Assembly (NCBI RefSeq): GCF_051020975.1
Contig: NC_135041.1
Location: forward strand, 9,126,256-9,190,255
Source of the DNA: Osmia lignaria lignaria
Taxonomy: Eukaryota; Arthropoda; Insecta; Hymenoptera; Megachilidae
Reading direction: 5' to 3'
Length of the DNA stretch: 64,000 nucleotides
Every line of letters begins with the position of its first letter. Position 1 is the stretch's first letter. The translations under genes were made by a program, and so were the position numbers. Below the pieces are notes generated by a model. That model had not been told where the DNA came from and ran no database searches. It saw only the letters and a list, made by a program, of their open reading frames with translations. This document shows, in pieces, positions 14,775 to 27,000 of the stretch.

Positions 14775-15099
14775 CACTGTGTTAGCGTGGCCGGAGGTGG
14801 CGGCGGCGGCGGAGGCGGAGGCAGCGGCGGCGGCGGCGGAGGAGGTGGCGGTGGAAGCGGTGGCACGGTCGGCGGCGGTCGTCTGAACCTGCACCTTCGT
14901 CCTTGCGGAGGCGGCGGTGGCGGCGGCAGCATCGCCGGAAGTGACAGCGCTTCGGATTACCCGCCAAGTGCTGCGGCAGCAAGGAGCAGGGAAGCGGCGG
15001 CGGCGGCGCTGCACGCGGCAAGAACCCTGTTGGGGGCGGGGGTGGCCAACCCTTGCTCGCCCACCCCCGAACCGCCCTTCTGGAAGATGCCACATAAAG
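14775..15099 (+). other. toy: toy exon with Gly/Ala-rich leader and start codon
   Basis: The exon is proposed from an acceptor (ttttcag) ending at 14774 and a donor (gttggt) at 15100. It is strongly GC-rich, with GGC/GGT and GCG/GCA runs. The frame is open from 14748 to 15099 and contains no ATG until 15087, which encodes Met-Pro-His-Lys and then a split Glu codon. The bases before 15087 are therefore either 5' UTR or an N-terminal extension fed by an unseen upstream exon. Confidence 0.6.
15087..15099 (+). CDS. toy: toy coding exon 1 (MPHK + split codon)
   Basis: The 13 coding bases are ATG, three codons and a G. The donor gttggt at 15100 is phase 1, and the G joins AG at 22548 to make Glu, giving MPHKEEDLMHGG. 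The same reading without this exon would have to start at the ATG at 22559, because a TGA lies in frame at 22538. Confidence 0.75.
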
Positions 15100-18000
15100 G
15101 TTGGTCAAACTGCTTTCTTTGTTTACCTTCGCTTGGAACCAATGAAATTTACAATCTTGTCTTTCTTAACCCTTCTATCAGCAATCTCTGTACTCGGTTA
15201 TCCATATCTGTATTTTGTTATTATTTTTATTCATTAAACAATTTTCCGTCGATTTACGTTCTTTCATTAATTAAAAGTTACGAGCACTTTATGTATTTTG
15301 AAGTGATTAAAATATGAAACTGGTGTGTATAAAGTATTTTTATCTCGCTACGCTGTTTTTTGTGTCAGCGTAAGATTTATATGCACGTCCTATCGACCGG
15401 TTTTTGTTCGAACACCGCTCCCGCGAATAGATTATTCTAGTACTAGTTCACTTATCGCCTACGAAGCGGTTTCAAAGGAGTACAGCCGTTGTGTTGTATC
15501 AAGCATAGCGGTTTTATCGTTTTTTTTTTCCTTGGCGTTTTATCACGTGTACCATTTACCTGTATATAGGCCTTGCATCATGTAAACAAATTTATCTCGT
15601 GGAAGTAGTAACTTGGTCTATTCGCCTTTTACCTAATTCGCGTAAAAAAAGGAGGTACGTTATCGAGAGTAATTTATCACGGAATAATAACGCATAATAG
15701 TAATAAGAAAAAGAAAGTTGCAAATTAAGAACGGCGGTGTTTCTTTCGGAGGCTGTCTCTTTGCCATAGAGACAGGTTGTTCATGAAAGACAAAATGGAA
15801 TTGAATCTTTAATCATGAAGCCTGAGACACCGAAGGATGCCCGATTATCTGTCATTCAGATACTGTATCTGCTCGATCCGGCTTTTATATCTCGTCGACT
15901 GTGCTAATAGAAGGCCGTTACAATATGGTCGGTCGTCGGTCGCCTTTCGTATTGTCACCAATCGTTAACGTCAACTTTGTGAACAGTGTGCCGTGAAATC
16001 CGAGCCCCATGGATTTTTTTTTTTTATCAATATGTTCAGAACCGACGATGCGTCCTATCCCCGGGATGGATTTCGAGTTGTCTCTAAATGGGACGAAAAA
16101 GGTCCGAAAGTTCCATGAATTGACCGGAACCTCGGTTTAGCTCGATGTTCAGTGTTTCAGCTCGCATCTTTTTTTTTTTTATTAGTTACGAATACTTAAA
16201 TTTAAGGGATGAAATCACCCTTCCAAAGACTATTAGAGGTATAAAAATATACTTTAAATTCTTCCCTTCGTCAGTTGTTAAATGATCAAGGAAACCCGGG
16301 TTGTAACACCTTGGCAACCACAAAAACTGCAATAAGGGTATAGCGAACTGGTGGTAAGATCGAGTATTCGTGGCTGTAACAGTGTATCCTTTCTAAACGC
16401 GTCTCAATTTACATCTTGTTACCTTTCCGTTAGCGTGCTGCTCCTCTAGGATCATAGGTGGTTCGGATCACACCGCAGCCTTCGGCTAAATTTGTGACCT
16501 TCGCAATGAGTTATACGAGGGGCGAGCAAATACGTGTACGCTTATGGGCTTAGGTGGGGCTCGCGGTTACCCCCGGGGTTAGCCGGTAACCCGACACGCC
16601 TTTCCTTGGCTTCTGTCGAGCCAACAGCCCCTTCACCGAAGACTCGACGGCCGAAGGGTGGCGCCTTTTACCGAAAAAGCCTCCGTCGATTCGGTGCTAC
16701 CAACCCCGTACTATACAACACTCGGCACAATCGGCTCTATTGCCTCGGGTCAGACCTGGATCAGACGTTGGCTTTAATAAGCGGGATCACCTACACCGCC
16801 AATTTGTCTCTCCTTTGTATTAGCTTCATTGATGCCTCGTATTTTATAAATCGTACACGTGACACTATTGAATTAATTCCTTGGCTCGTATCCTATTCGT
16901 TAGGACAATATAGAAATTCTATTAATGACCTTAGAAAATCATCTATGGAATTAAAATTGAAAATTCAAAAGGGGTTAAATCTGTGATGCTGAATAATAAA
17001 TGTTTTCCAAATATAGGTTCTCCTAGAATCGCTCCAAGTCGGCTTCATCTAGCGATCTAATAATTCTTAATATTGGTGGTCTGTTAAAATACTTGGAACA
17101 CCAGCAGGTTCAGACTGTTGTGCAAGAGGGGCGTGTATGTTTATCCGAAGTTTGGGTCGGATCGTATTACGGTTGTAGGCACGATCGTAATACCCGTGTT
17201 CCGGGGACAGAAGAGTTTTCCCCTTGGAGCGTGTGCAGTGTTCGAGCATCGCGTATAGTTGCGACGGAGACCGACGAAATACCCTTGCGGCATAGGGTGC
17301 CCCCTTTTCTTTCTTTCCACGCTTTTCTCGACTCCGTTCGTTCGGTTCGCTGTCTGACCCCCTCTAGTTTTCCTTCCTGCACCTCTGTCTGCTCTATAAA
17401 AGCCCCGTAGCCATTCGAATCAAACTGCCGATTCATGAGAGCACTTTATTTCGTGCTAGGCTACAAGATTTGTTAATGGTTATGGGTTAGCTCGTGCCGT
17501 TCGGCTCGCGTGCCAACCGAGGCTGCGGAGATTACCTGCGCCGGCTTTCAAGGGGTAATAAATGTCGAGGGTGCAGGATTATCCGCGGCTAGGCAATAGG
17601 ATATCGTTGGTAATACATCTCGAGATTTTCCGTTCGTTTCATAATTTATGCCGTCGCAGGGTGGAACGACTGGCGTAGCTAATTTCCTTTGCTTTATAAT
17701 ATCCAGTCACACTCCTGATACAACTATATAATTCAAACCTGAATGCTGTTATCGATGATATCGTAAAAATATCGATGATTCGAGATAAGATTGGTTAAGC
17801 GATATATGACTTATCTTGCCCCGAATCCTTCTACAAAATCTATTCGGAAAATTCTTTAGATGCCTCGTCCGATACTTAATATTTCGTGAAGAATATCAAT
17901 ACAAATCGATGGATCGAGAAATTTTGGAGAAAGTAAAGAGCTAGACGAGAATAGCAGAGAAGCCCGCGTCACTTCAAATTGCCCTGTGCACATTTAAATA

Positions 18001-21000
18001 CCAATTACGTAACCACCAGTGACTTCGCAATTATAATTAAGGAACGCGCTAAGTGTAATCACCCGACAACTAACTTCGATGCGATGGTCCCGTGGTTTGT
18101 AGGGTGAAAAGCGACGAAGACACGCGATGCCTTGCGGCTTTAATAATAAGAGGCGCGGTAACGAGTATATACGCCGTTAGTATGGCGTTGCTTCCGCTAA
18201 TTCAACGCCGCTTCTTAACACTGGCCGTAATGAATTCGTCAGAGGAAGAAACGAGGAAGCAAGAGAGAAATCCGGTGGCAAGGGTGCGAGAAGGGTGAAA
18301 GACGGATAGAGAATCCTCGCTCTTGCCGCGATTCAACTCATTACAGAATGTATGCTTCGCACGCCATCTTTGATGTCGCGTTCACAGATGAAACTCTTGC
18401 TTCCTGGATGGCGTGAATTTAGTTTGCCACTGAATCTCTTCCTCTCCACTCCTTTTCAACCCTCACCAACGACGTGATAATAACGTTTAACGAGAGTTAC
18501 TTCTCCGTAGAGAATAAATAAAACGCGCCGTGAGTTTTCCCGCTCCAACACCGACGCGACGCGGCTCGGACCCGTACGAATGAAAGGAAAATATTTTCCA
18601 CGAGTATATTATTCACGCGCGACTCTTCGCTTAATAGGATTCCGCTTGTTACGTCTTTGAACGCTATCGAGCCACCGAACGATCATCCTGAAACCGTGGG
18701 GCAGATTTCGAGCACCCTGTGAATCTACGCGACAGGAAAAATTGTATTTAATCTCGAGTGCTTCGTCGAGCCGGAAGTTTGTTGTTTCGAGGGTGTATCT
18801 TCTAACAGAATAAAAATGGTGGATATTCTTTCCGTACGACAAATGGCAGACTTAACCCCTTATTCTTTCACTATGAGTAATTGTACAGCAAGTAGTATTA
18901 AACGATTCAAAACTATTCTTTCAAATCGTCAATTTTGACATTTCTTTATCATTTTTATCACGATTTCAAAACATTCAACCTGAATACCTATTAATTTTGT
19001 CATGTTTTGACGTTGGTTTCGTAAAAAATCATATTTTTTGGCAAGCTTTGAAAATCGAGCGTTTACCTAATATGTTTTTAAACGAAAATAACACTATATG
19101 TTGGAATTGAAGTATCTCGATTGAACTTTGTGTACGGTGCCCTACACGTGAAACGAGTCACGGGACTCGTTATTTTCGACTGAATGCCGCTGGAAAATTA
19201 CCAGCTAATTACAGGTATAATATTATTGCGTTCGATTAAACATCCTGACGCAAACTTTTTCGTCATCGATGGGAACTGAAGCGGTGTATTTGCGTCGCGC
19301 TGTTTTGTTTCTATTATTGGATAAACGATCAATGCTTCCTTTCCAAAGATCCGTTGCTGCTTCGTTTTATTTCAGATTCATCTTATTTCAAACCTACGAA
19401 TGTTTAACGAATTACGTATACTCGTTGCCTGAGGCCTCTGTAAAACAGAAGAATAAAGTACGATAAAAGCAGGGAATAATTCCTCCCAAAATTTTTTAAA
19501 CATTCTACATACTTCCAACGAGGGAGAACCACATCCAACGATTTACGAGGAACAGTTAATCTCACGTGTTTCATTTGTCGACAGAAATTGCAGCCGAAAT
19601 AAAGAACTCTATAAACAGAACGCAGATATCGTGAATAAAGTTGCAAGTACCGCGTATTTTGAAGAAAATGCCCCGCAGTTATTCCTGGTTGCGTTGTAAC
19701 ATACAAACAAGAGTATTTTGAATAGAAATTTCATTGAAAAGAAAGAAAAACGTACATATTCGTATGAAACCAGACTATGAAACTGTGAAACGATATAATT
19801 CGTCAAGAAAAACTGTTACGTGAAACCGTACCCTTACGAACGTTAATGCACAGGTATTCATTTGAAGCAGAACGGTGAACAAATGTCATCCGTAGTAAAG
19901 TATCCCCGGGAAACACGTTTGAAAGAGAAGAAAGAAAAAAGGAAGAAAGATTGGGCATTAATCGGCACGGAATGTATTTATATGCCTTAAATAGCAGACA
20001 AGTATTTCCGCGCTTAAAGAGAACGAAATGGCAGAATTTTCCCGCTCTTCTGCTGCCCCTCTTGTCTACGGCGTAGCGTTAAGAACGGGTAGGTTCAGGG
20101 GTTGTTTGGTGAGGGAGGCTGGTCGCGGGATGGCGAGAGGGGTTGCTCTGCGAGGCAGAGCGAGGCGACGTGGACTCTGAACGAGGGTGGCAGGGGTTCA
20201 GCGGGGTGGTTGGGAAGAAGAGGAAGGGTGCCGCGACGTCGTCGTCGTCGTCGTCGTCGTGCGACGGCAGGATGGGATTTAATCTGTGTCCCGTTTCACG
20301 CTCAGCCAAGTGGAACCTTTTTGCCTCACTTTGCGGCATGACTCGCTTTTGCGCTGGTCGTCGCGTAGATTAACGCGAAATTATATATAAAGAATGTGTG
20401 CGGACGGCGTGTGCACGGGTCGTCGGTGTCGCTACGGACGATTCGCTCAGCTCCTAGAGAGAAACAGAGATAGAACCGACCCGTTGGTGGAATAAAGAAA
20501 GGCTTATACTTTGCGCCTTCCTTCGACCGTCTTTTTCTACCTGTACCTCGTGTCCAAGTCACACCTTCTTTATAATGAATTAAACTCGTGAAAAACTAGA
20601 CCGAATGACTGTGTTGACCCATAAAGAAGAGAGGTCGAGATTTCAATGCCCTGATAGGCACTACCTACTTACGCCAATACGGGGGTGAAAAAATAAATGT
20701 ACGATTATCGGGTGGAACGCATAAAAAAGAAAAATGGATTCTCTTGGACGGTTAGAGTGTTTCCGATTAAAAGCTAATTCATCGCGAACGTTGTAAATGC
20801 TGTTGGATACACGGCGATCTCGTCACAGTGTAGCGTCCTAGGGTACAGAGCAAAATCTGTTCGCTTCGAGATAATCTTTGGTCCGGTGAAAGGATGTACT
20901 ATGTAATTTTAGATCGTCAGTAGCCGACACGAATGTTCAATCCAACTTTATCTTCAAAGATGACGCGTAATACGCTCAAAGCCGTTCCCTGATTCGTACC

Positions 21001-24000
21001 GGGCCCTTGAATGCATCGAAAACATACCTCCGTGTCTCGTTAGTACATTTACATACGCGTTTATTGAACTGGCCCCGGTCCAATGAATATTCATGGGGTG
21101 TCCGCGAGGCGATGTGAATTTTTCGAAGGGTAGCCGCCGTTTTAATCGGATCAAGGAAAATGTCTTAACGTTGGCACCGTTGTCGTCCTTTTTCGTTATG
21201 CATAATCGAACGGACTTTTACTTTCGCTCGACGATCATCGAGGTCTTTGGTGTGATCGTAAAATTACTCTGTAAAAAGCTCTTTTATTAAACGTACACGT
21301 TTAATGCAAAATTCTTGTTTATATCATTATTTTCCCTTGCGCGTCACTTAGTCGGAGGTATCCTTCGTTCAAATTAATGCACTTAATTGCATCCTGTCGA
21401 ATGTCATTTTCGAAGGTTATTATTTCTTGTATTCCACCTGCGATATTTATCCGTTGATAATTAAAAACAGTTGAAAAACGTCACAGTTGAAAATGTAGAA
21501 ATTGTAAAATTCGCCTCGTCAGGGTGTACGAGGTCGCGAGGGTGTTCGAGCGACGGAAGCAAGGAAAGGCGACAGACAGTTGCAGACGCGGAAACGCGCA
21601 TCCCCTTTGAGCGTGAAATAAGCACGAAACGCGTGGAATCTCGGCCCTCTCGTGTCGCCGGTAAAGGCTGATGAAAACCCGTGGCGCCACGTAACACACA
21701 AAGTGGTTTCATACACGGCCGTACCAGGCGAGACCATTCAAATTGCGTTTCCAACTATTTCTTGTCGTTTTACGCGACGCAAAAGCGGCAGATTAATTAA
21801 ATTCGTTAATTGCAAGATGCATTTAGCGCGTGCAGCCTTCTCCGTGGCCAGCTGGGTGTAGAACATACAGCCAGTCAGCACGCGTTTCGTTTCACCCTTA
21901 TTCTTTGCACGCTGTCGGCGTTAACACGTAAATTTAGAATAGCCAGGGACAAAATATTAAAAGGCCCACTTTGCACGTCCGCACAGTTGTTTCTTCGTAC
22001 CTGTTGGCAAACAGTTCATTCTTTGTCAGTGGGTATGTTCTGTCATTCGAGAACAGGGTTCCTGTAATTTTTCTCGTTGCATTCAATAAAAAAAAAGTTC
22101 ATTGATTTTTAACGAAGCTTATTGCAGTCTCGTCTGTTTGCTTCGTTCAGCGAATGCAAATATTGTTGCAGTACTTTTTTTTAACGTTTGTGTATCTAGA
22201 TTTCCAAATTTCCCGTCGGATTGAAACAATATAAGTATTAACAAACATGTTTTTTTTATATGTCTGTTTAACAAATTCGGAAATGCAGCTAATTACTTAT
22301 GCATTACTTATCGTTTCACTTCGAGGTGTTAATTCTATGAGTTGAACCGCATCGATGGCATTTAGCAGTTGAATGGCACAAGTTCGACACAGTCTACGCA
22401 TCCCTATCCTGATGAGGATAGTGTACACGCGGTATAATTAGATTAATAAGAACGTCGCATGGACAGGAACACGCATGGCTGCTGTTAGGCCAACCAGACA
22501 CCCTGGCTAAGCGACAGGATACACGTTGCACGCGTTTTGATTCACAGAGGAGGACTTGATGCACGGGGGTGGTGCGGGTATTGGCGGGGGTTCTATGGTC
22601 GGACAGAACTCAATATTTGGGTGCTCGGCTGCAGGACATAGCGGGGTTAACCAACTTGGCGGTGTTTACGTCAATGGCCGACCATTGCCAGACTCTACAA
22701 GGCAGAAGATCGTCGAATTGGCCCACAGTGGTGCTAGACCATGCGACATCTCGCGAATACTGCAAGTCAGCAATGGATGTGTTTCCAAGATACTCGGCAG
22801 GTCAGTGATCGTTGTTAAATTTTTTTGTTTTTCATCAGATCCATCGGAATGTTTCTATATCGTAGAAACGATTCAAAAATTGATTTTCCTTTTCAGGTAT
22901 TACGAGACAGGCTCGATCAAACCACGCGCAATTGGGGGCAGCAAACCACGCGTGGCGACCACACCGGTAGTTAACAAAATCGCCGACTACAAACGAGAAT
23001 GTCCGTCGATTTTTGCTTGGGAGATTCGTGATCGACTTCTGCAAGAGGGTGTTTGCAATAATGACAACATACCGAGCGTAAGTGCAAGTACAATTTATTT
23101 CTAAACACGTTGACTGCCGTTCGATATCAAACTGCCGAAGTTATATCGTTGACTTGCAAAATATTGCAAGCCAGAGAGTTAATTATCTGTCATTAATGAG
23201 ACTTAAAATTCTTCGCTGTTAATCGACACAGAGAAACTCTAACAAACCGCGGGAGAAACTGAGCAAGAACGAGTTCCAATCGTTGCACGAGCGTAATTAG
23301 CAAATGACCCTGCTCAACCCGGGCTTAACCGACAAAAGAAAAGCGCAATGACTCCGCGGGAGACGAAGCCGTTTCGGCGACGCGTTCTCGTCCAGGGGAT
23401 GCTCATTCGCTAGACACGTAGTTGCTTTGTATGTGACGGTGGTTTATCAGGGTGCGCACCCTGACGGTCGGTACTTACCCGTCGGATCTGGCCACTCGAC
23501 CCTAATCAAAGTCTCGTCAATACGATCGCTTGGGAGGGGTAATCGGTCCATTACGCGGACCTCGGCATTGTCCACCCTCGCTTCGCTGATCGCCCTTCTG
23601 CGATCCATAAGAATCCTCTCTGCCGAACGAACGTCCGTCTTCCAAACATCCTTTCCACCCTCGTAGGCATCGATATTCCTCGACGACCCCTTGGCTGTTG
23701 CCTTCGATCCGAGACATATTCCGAAAAGGTCGCCAGGTCGCTTTCGGCTCCGAGTTTCTTCGAAAGCGTTCCTCTCACCATCGGCCACCATCCCCGCGTA
23801 CCCTCGTGATTCCGGGTGTCTGTCACGCATACCGAAGGGGATGATGGCACGCGTACGAGTCGTTATCCGTCGGTTGCTGAAGGAACCACTCGCTTTTGCC
23901 GGTTACGTCGTCGCTGTTCGGAACAGAGGAAGAACGGAACCGGTGAGGGTGATCAATCAGCTTGGCTATGTGCACAGAAACGAGCGCATCCCTCTCTATC

Positions 24001-27000
24001 GATAGATATCCTACGTCGTTCGTAAAGAAACGTCGAGCTCGTTTCGATGGCACGGTACGTTTCAGCTTTTAACTCGGAGTCTTTATAATGATCACCGTGG
24101 CCAGGCTTGTAAGTGTAGCCGAGGCACACGAGTAACAGCGGTGAGGATCGCGATAGAATTGTCCGTTGCTTGTAGAATTGATAGAGAGAGAGAGATACCG
24201 GCTTCTAGGTTGTCGATTGTATAGCGGTCTTTTGAAATCGGTACCATGAAAATGGTCGTGCGTTTGAAAGCTCGTGTTCGCGAAGAATAAAGTACAGTTA
24301 TACGTATTGGCTTATCTACAATTGACTTTTCATCAATTCTGTTCAGATTAAAAGCGTCGATTTGTAATTGATAAATCGTAATCGATCTTTTCTAGTAAAT
24401 TAATCTTAAACGATCAACCCTCGTCGCTCGCAAATTCACTGCCGGTTCTAGGAAATTGCGCGAAGCTATTGAGAAGCAGCGTAAAGCAGTTGCAAACAAA
24501 CGAAAAGCGATCCCGCGGCAGACCAAGCTACGTTCCTTAACCGGAATCAATCCACCGTGGGTTGGGGGTAGGTGGTTTGGGGATGGAAAGTTCGTATCGC
24601 AAGATTCGCCTCAATCCCGCGGAATAATGGCTGCGGGAGAACGAAAAGGACGTTTCCAGACTAACTGCACGTAGCAGCGTAGGTAGGTAGCTAGCTAGCT
24701 GCAGCCTAGGCTTTCCATCATCAAACCAAGCAACCTAGCCGCTCTACGCTCCGCTCCACTCGGCTCCCGCCGCACAACAGCCGCAGCACCGATGCAGACC
24801 ATTACACGCGCGACCGGACACGAATAATTGTGCAACACGCTTAACTGATCCCATTCACCCTGATTCTACCCGCTTCCATCCGCTCGTCGGCGACTAACCC
24901 CGTCGCACCCCATTGCCGTACGATATGTACCCACCGCAACAGCCAACGCCACTACCACTGCCATCGTCGTCATTGCTATCATTACAGTTAACGTCGTTGT
25001 CATTGCCGCCGAGACAATTGTCGTCATCGACGGACCGATCGAAGATACAAGCATCGATTTGCTCGCGACGGTAACCCTCTCATCCAACTTTCTCTTACCC
25101 TTTGTTACTTCCCTTTCACTTTGATTTTGGAAATTAAATGCAAACGGCGCGGTATCGAACTTTGATACGTTATCATCCTTTACACCGTTTCTATGTAATC
25201 TAGCTATTATCAGTTGCAATTTGAAAATTAATATTTTCACTGCGGTGTAAAAAGACTTTTAAACAAATATTAAATGTACGTACTCGCACCTTAAAGGAAT
25301 TTTTAAGAAACATTAGATAATGTTGCATTATTCCCGTAATTGATGCCCATTGTTCGAACGATCTCTTCGCGTCGATTATTCGCGACAAACAAAGTTAGCA
25401 GGCAAAACGTTCGTATCCTTAGAGACTCTGTTTACCATTGAACTTAATATAATGGGTGTTTCGCTTATTATAAAGCGTTACTCGAGATATATAGAACTCC
25501 GGCACTCGACTCGATCGATCCCATCGAGTCGCAAACAAAAAGCGCGATTGAATTTATCGGCTTTCATTCGGCGTAATAACGCGGGCCCCACTTGACCCAG
25601 CCTCGAACGTACGCAGCACTCGAAGCAACAACGTCGTTGGCACCCGACGGCATACAACCATTATTCCGTGGGTCTTAAGTCGAGCCACGCGAGAAGGATC
25701 GGCTTTGCACTCGTCGTACCTCTCTCGTCGAACCTTTCAACGAGAAGCCCGTAATTAAGAAGCTTCGCTCGATATCCTCCATCCGCAGGGATCCATGGGA
25801 GCAGTGCAGTTCGGGTTATGTTCGACTTGCTGCTGCACCGTCGACAAGTCGATGTTGGGGGTTGAGAAGAGAGAGAGAGAGAGAGGAAAAGAGAGTAGAA
25901 GGAGAGGGTGGTTGTGGGTTGGTGCAGCGTAGAACAGCGAGACTATTATGTACGAGTCGAGAGCACAAGGCTCGCTCCCGTGGCTCGTTATAACTTTAGA
26001 GTTAGCCAGTGGTTCGGTCGCGGTACAAGGTGAAGAAGACCGCGCTGCCGTTGGTTAGGGGAGCGAAGAGCCATGGAAACCGTTTTATGTAATAATAATT
26101 GGATGGCGGTGTCCTTTCATCTGGGTAGTCTCTCCCTCAACGTGAAGGTCGCTAAAGAGAAAGAGAAAAGAAGAAATCCTGGTGGCGGGAGGGATGAGCG
26201 AGAGACAACCGATGTAACTATGGAAATGATTGTCGCGCGACGAGCAAAGAAGTCGGACGAAACTTTTCAAAGTCTCCTCTCTCCTTCCTTACTCCGCGAT
26301 TCACAATTTTTCTTCGCTCTTCCACTTTTAATTAAGCGCGAATGACGTTCGAAATTCACGGTAATCGATTAAACGGCTTTTTTTCCCCTCTCTCTTTTTC
26401 TCTCTACGGTCTTTTGTTATGTTGGGTGGTAGAAACCGGTGGCCCCCCAATGGCAGTCAACGTGTTAATTAATTAAACGATCGACAGCATGGTCGTTGTT
26501 GACATCACTGAGATCTTTGTAGAGTTTTGTAATAGAGATTGGTCGTTGGTCCGTAGGTATCGTCCATTAACAGGGTGCTGAGGAACCTGGCCTCGCAAAA
26601 GGAGCAACAGGCGGCAGCGGTACAAGCGCATCAGGGTGCCGAGAGTGTCTACGATAAGCTTCGGATGTTCAATGGCCAGGCTGCAGGTTGGCCCCCGGCA
26701 TGGTATTCCGCTACGCCCTCTCATCATCCCTTGGCCACGGGAATTCCAACGGCGGCAACCCCCGGTTCTGGCCAGTCCTTGCTACCAGGCAGCCAACTTC
26801 ACGGTCGCGACGATTCCTTGCTGAAACGAAGCGGTAAGTTCTAATTATACTTTTAATTGTCAGGTCTTACGCACTACTCGCTTAAGAAATTTATTATTTT
26901 GCTATTGACATTCGTATTAACAACGAACGTTTATTGTTACATCTTCGTCATTCTAAATAAGGAGACGGTTGTTGCATAAATAGACACGATTCGAACGTTA

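Noticed and set aside
14601..15108. Long minus-strand frames opposite the Gly-rich toy exon
   Set aside because: They are mirror images of the GGC/GCG runs (poly-Pro/Ala/Arg) and have no independent support.
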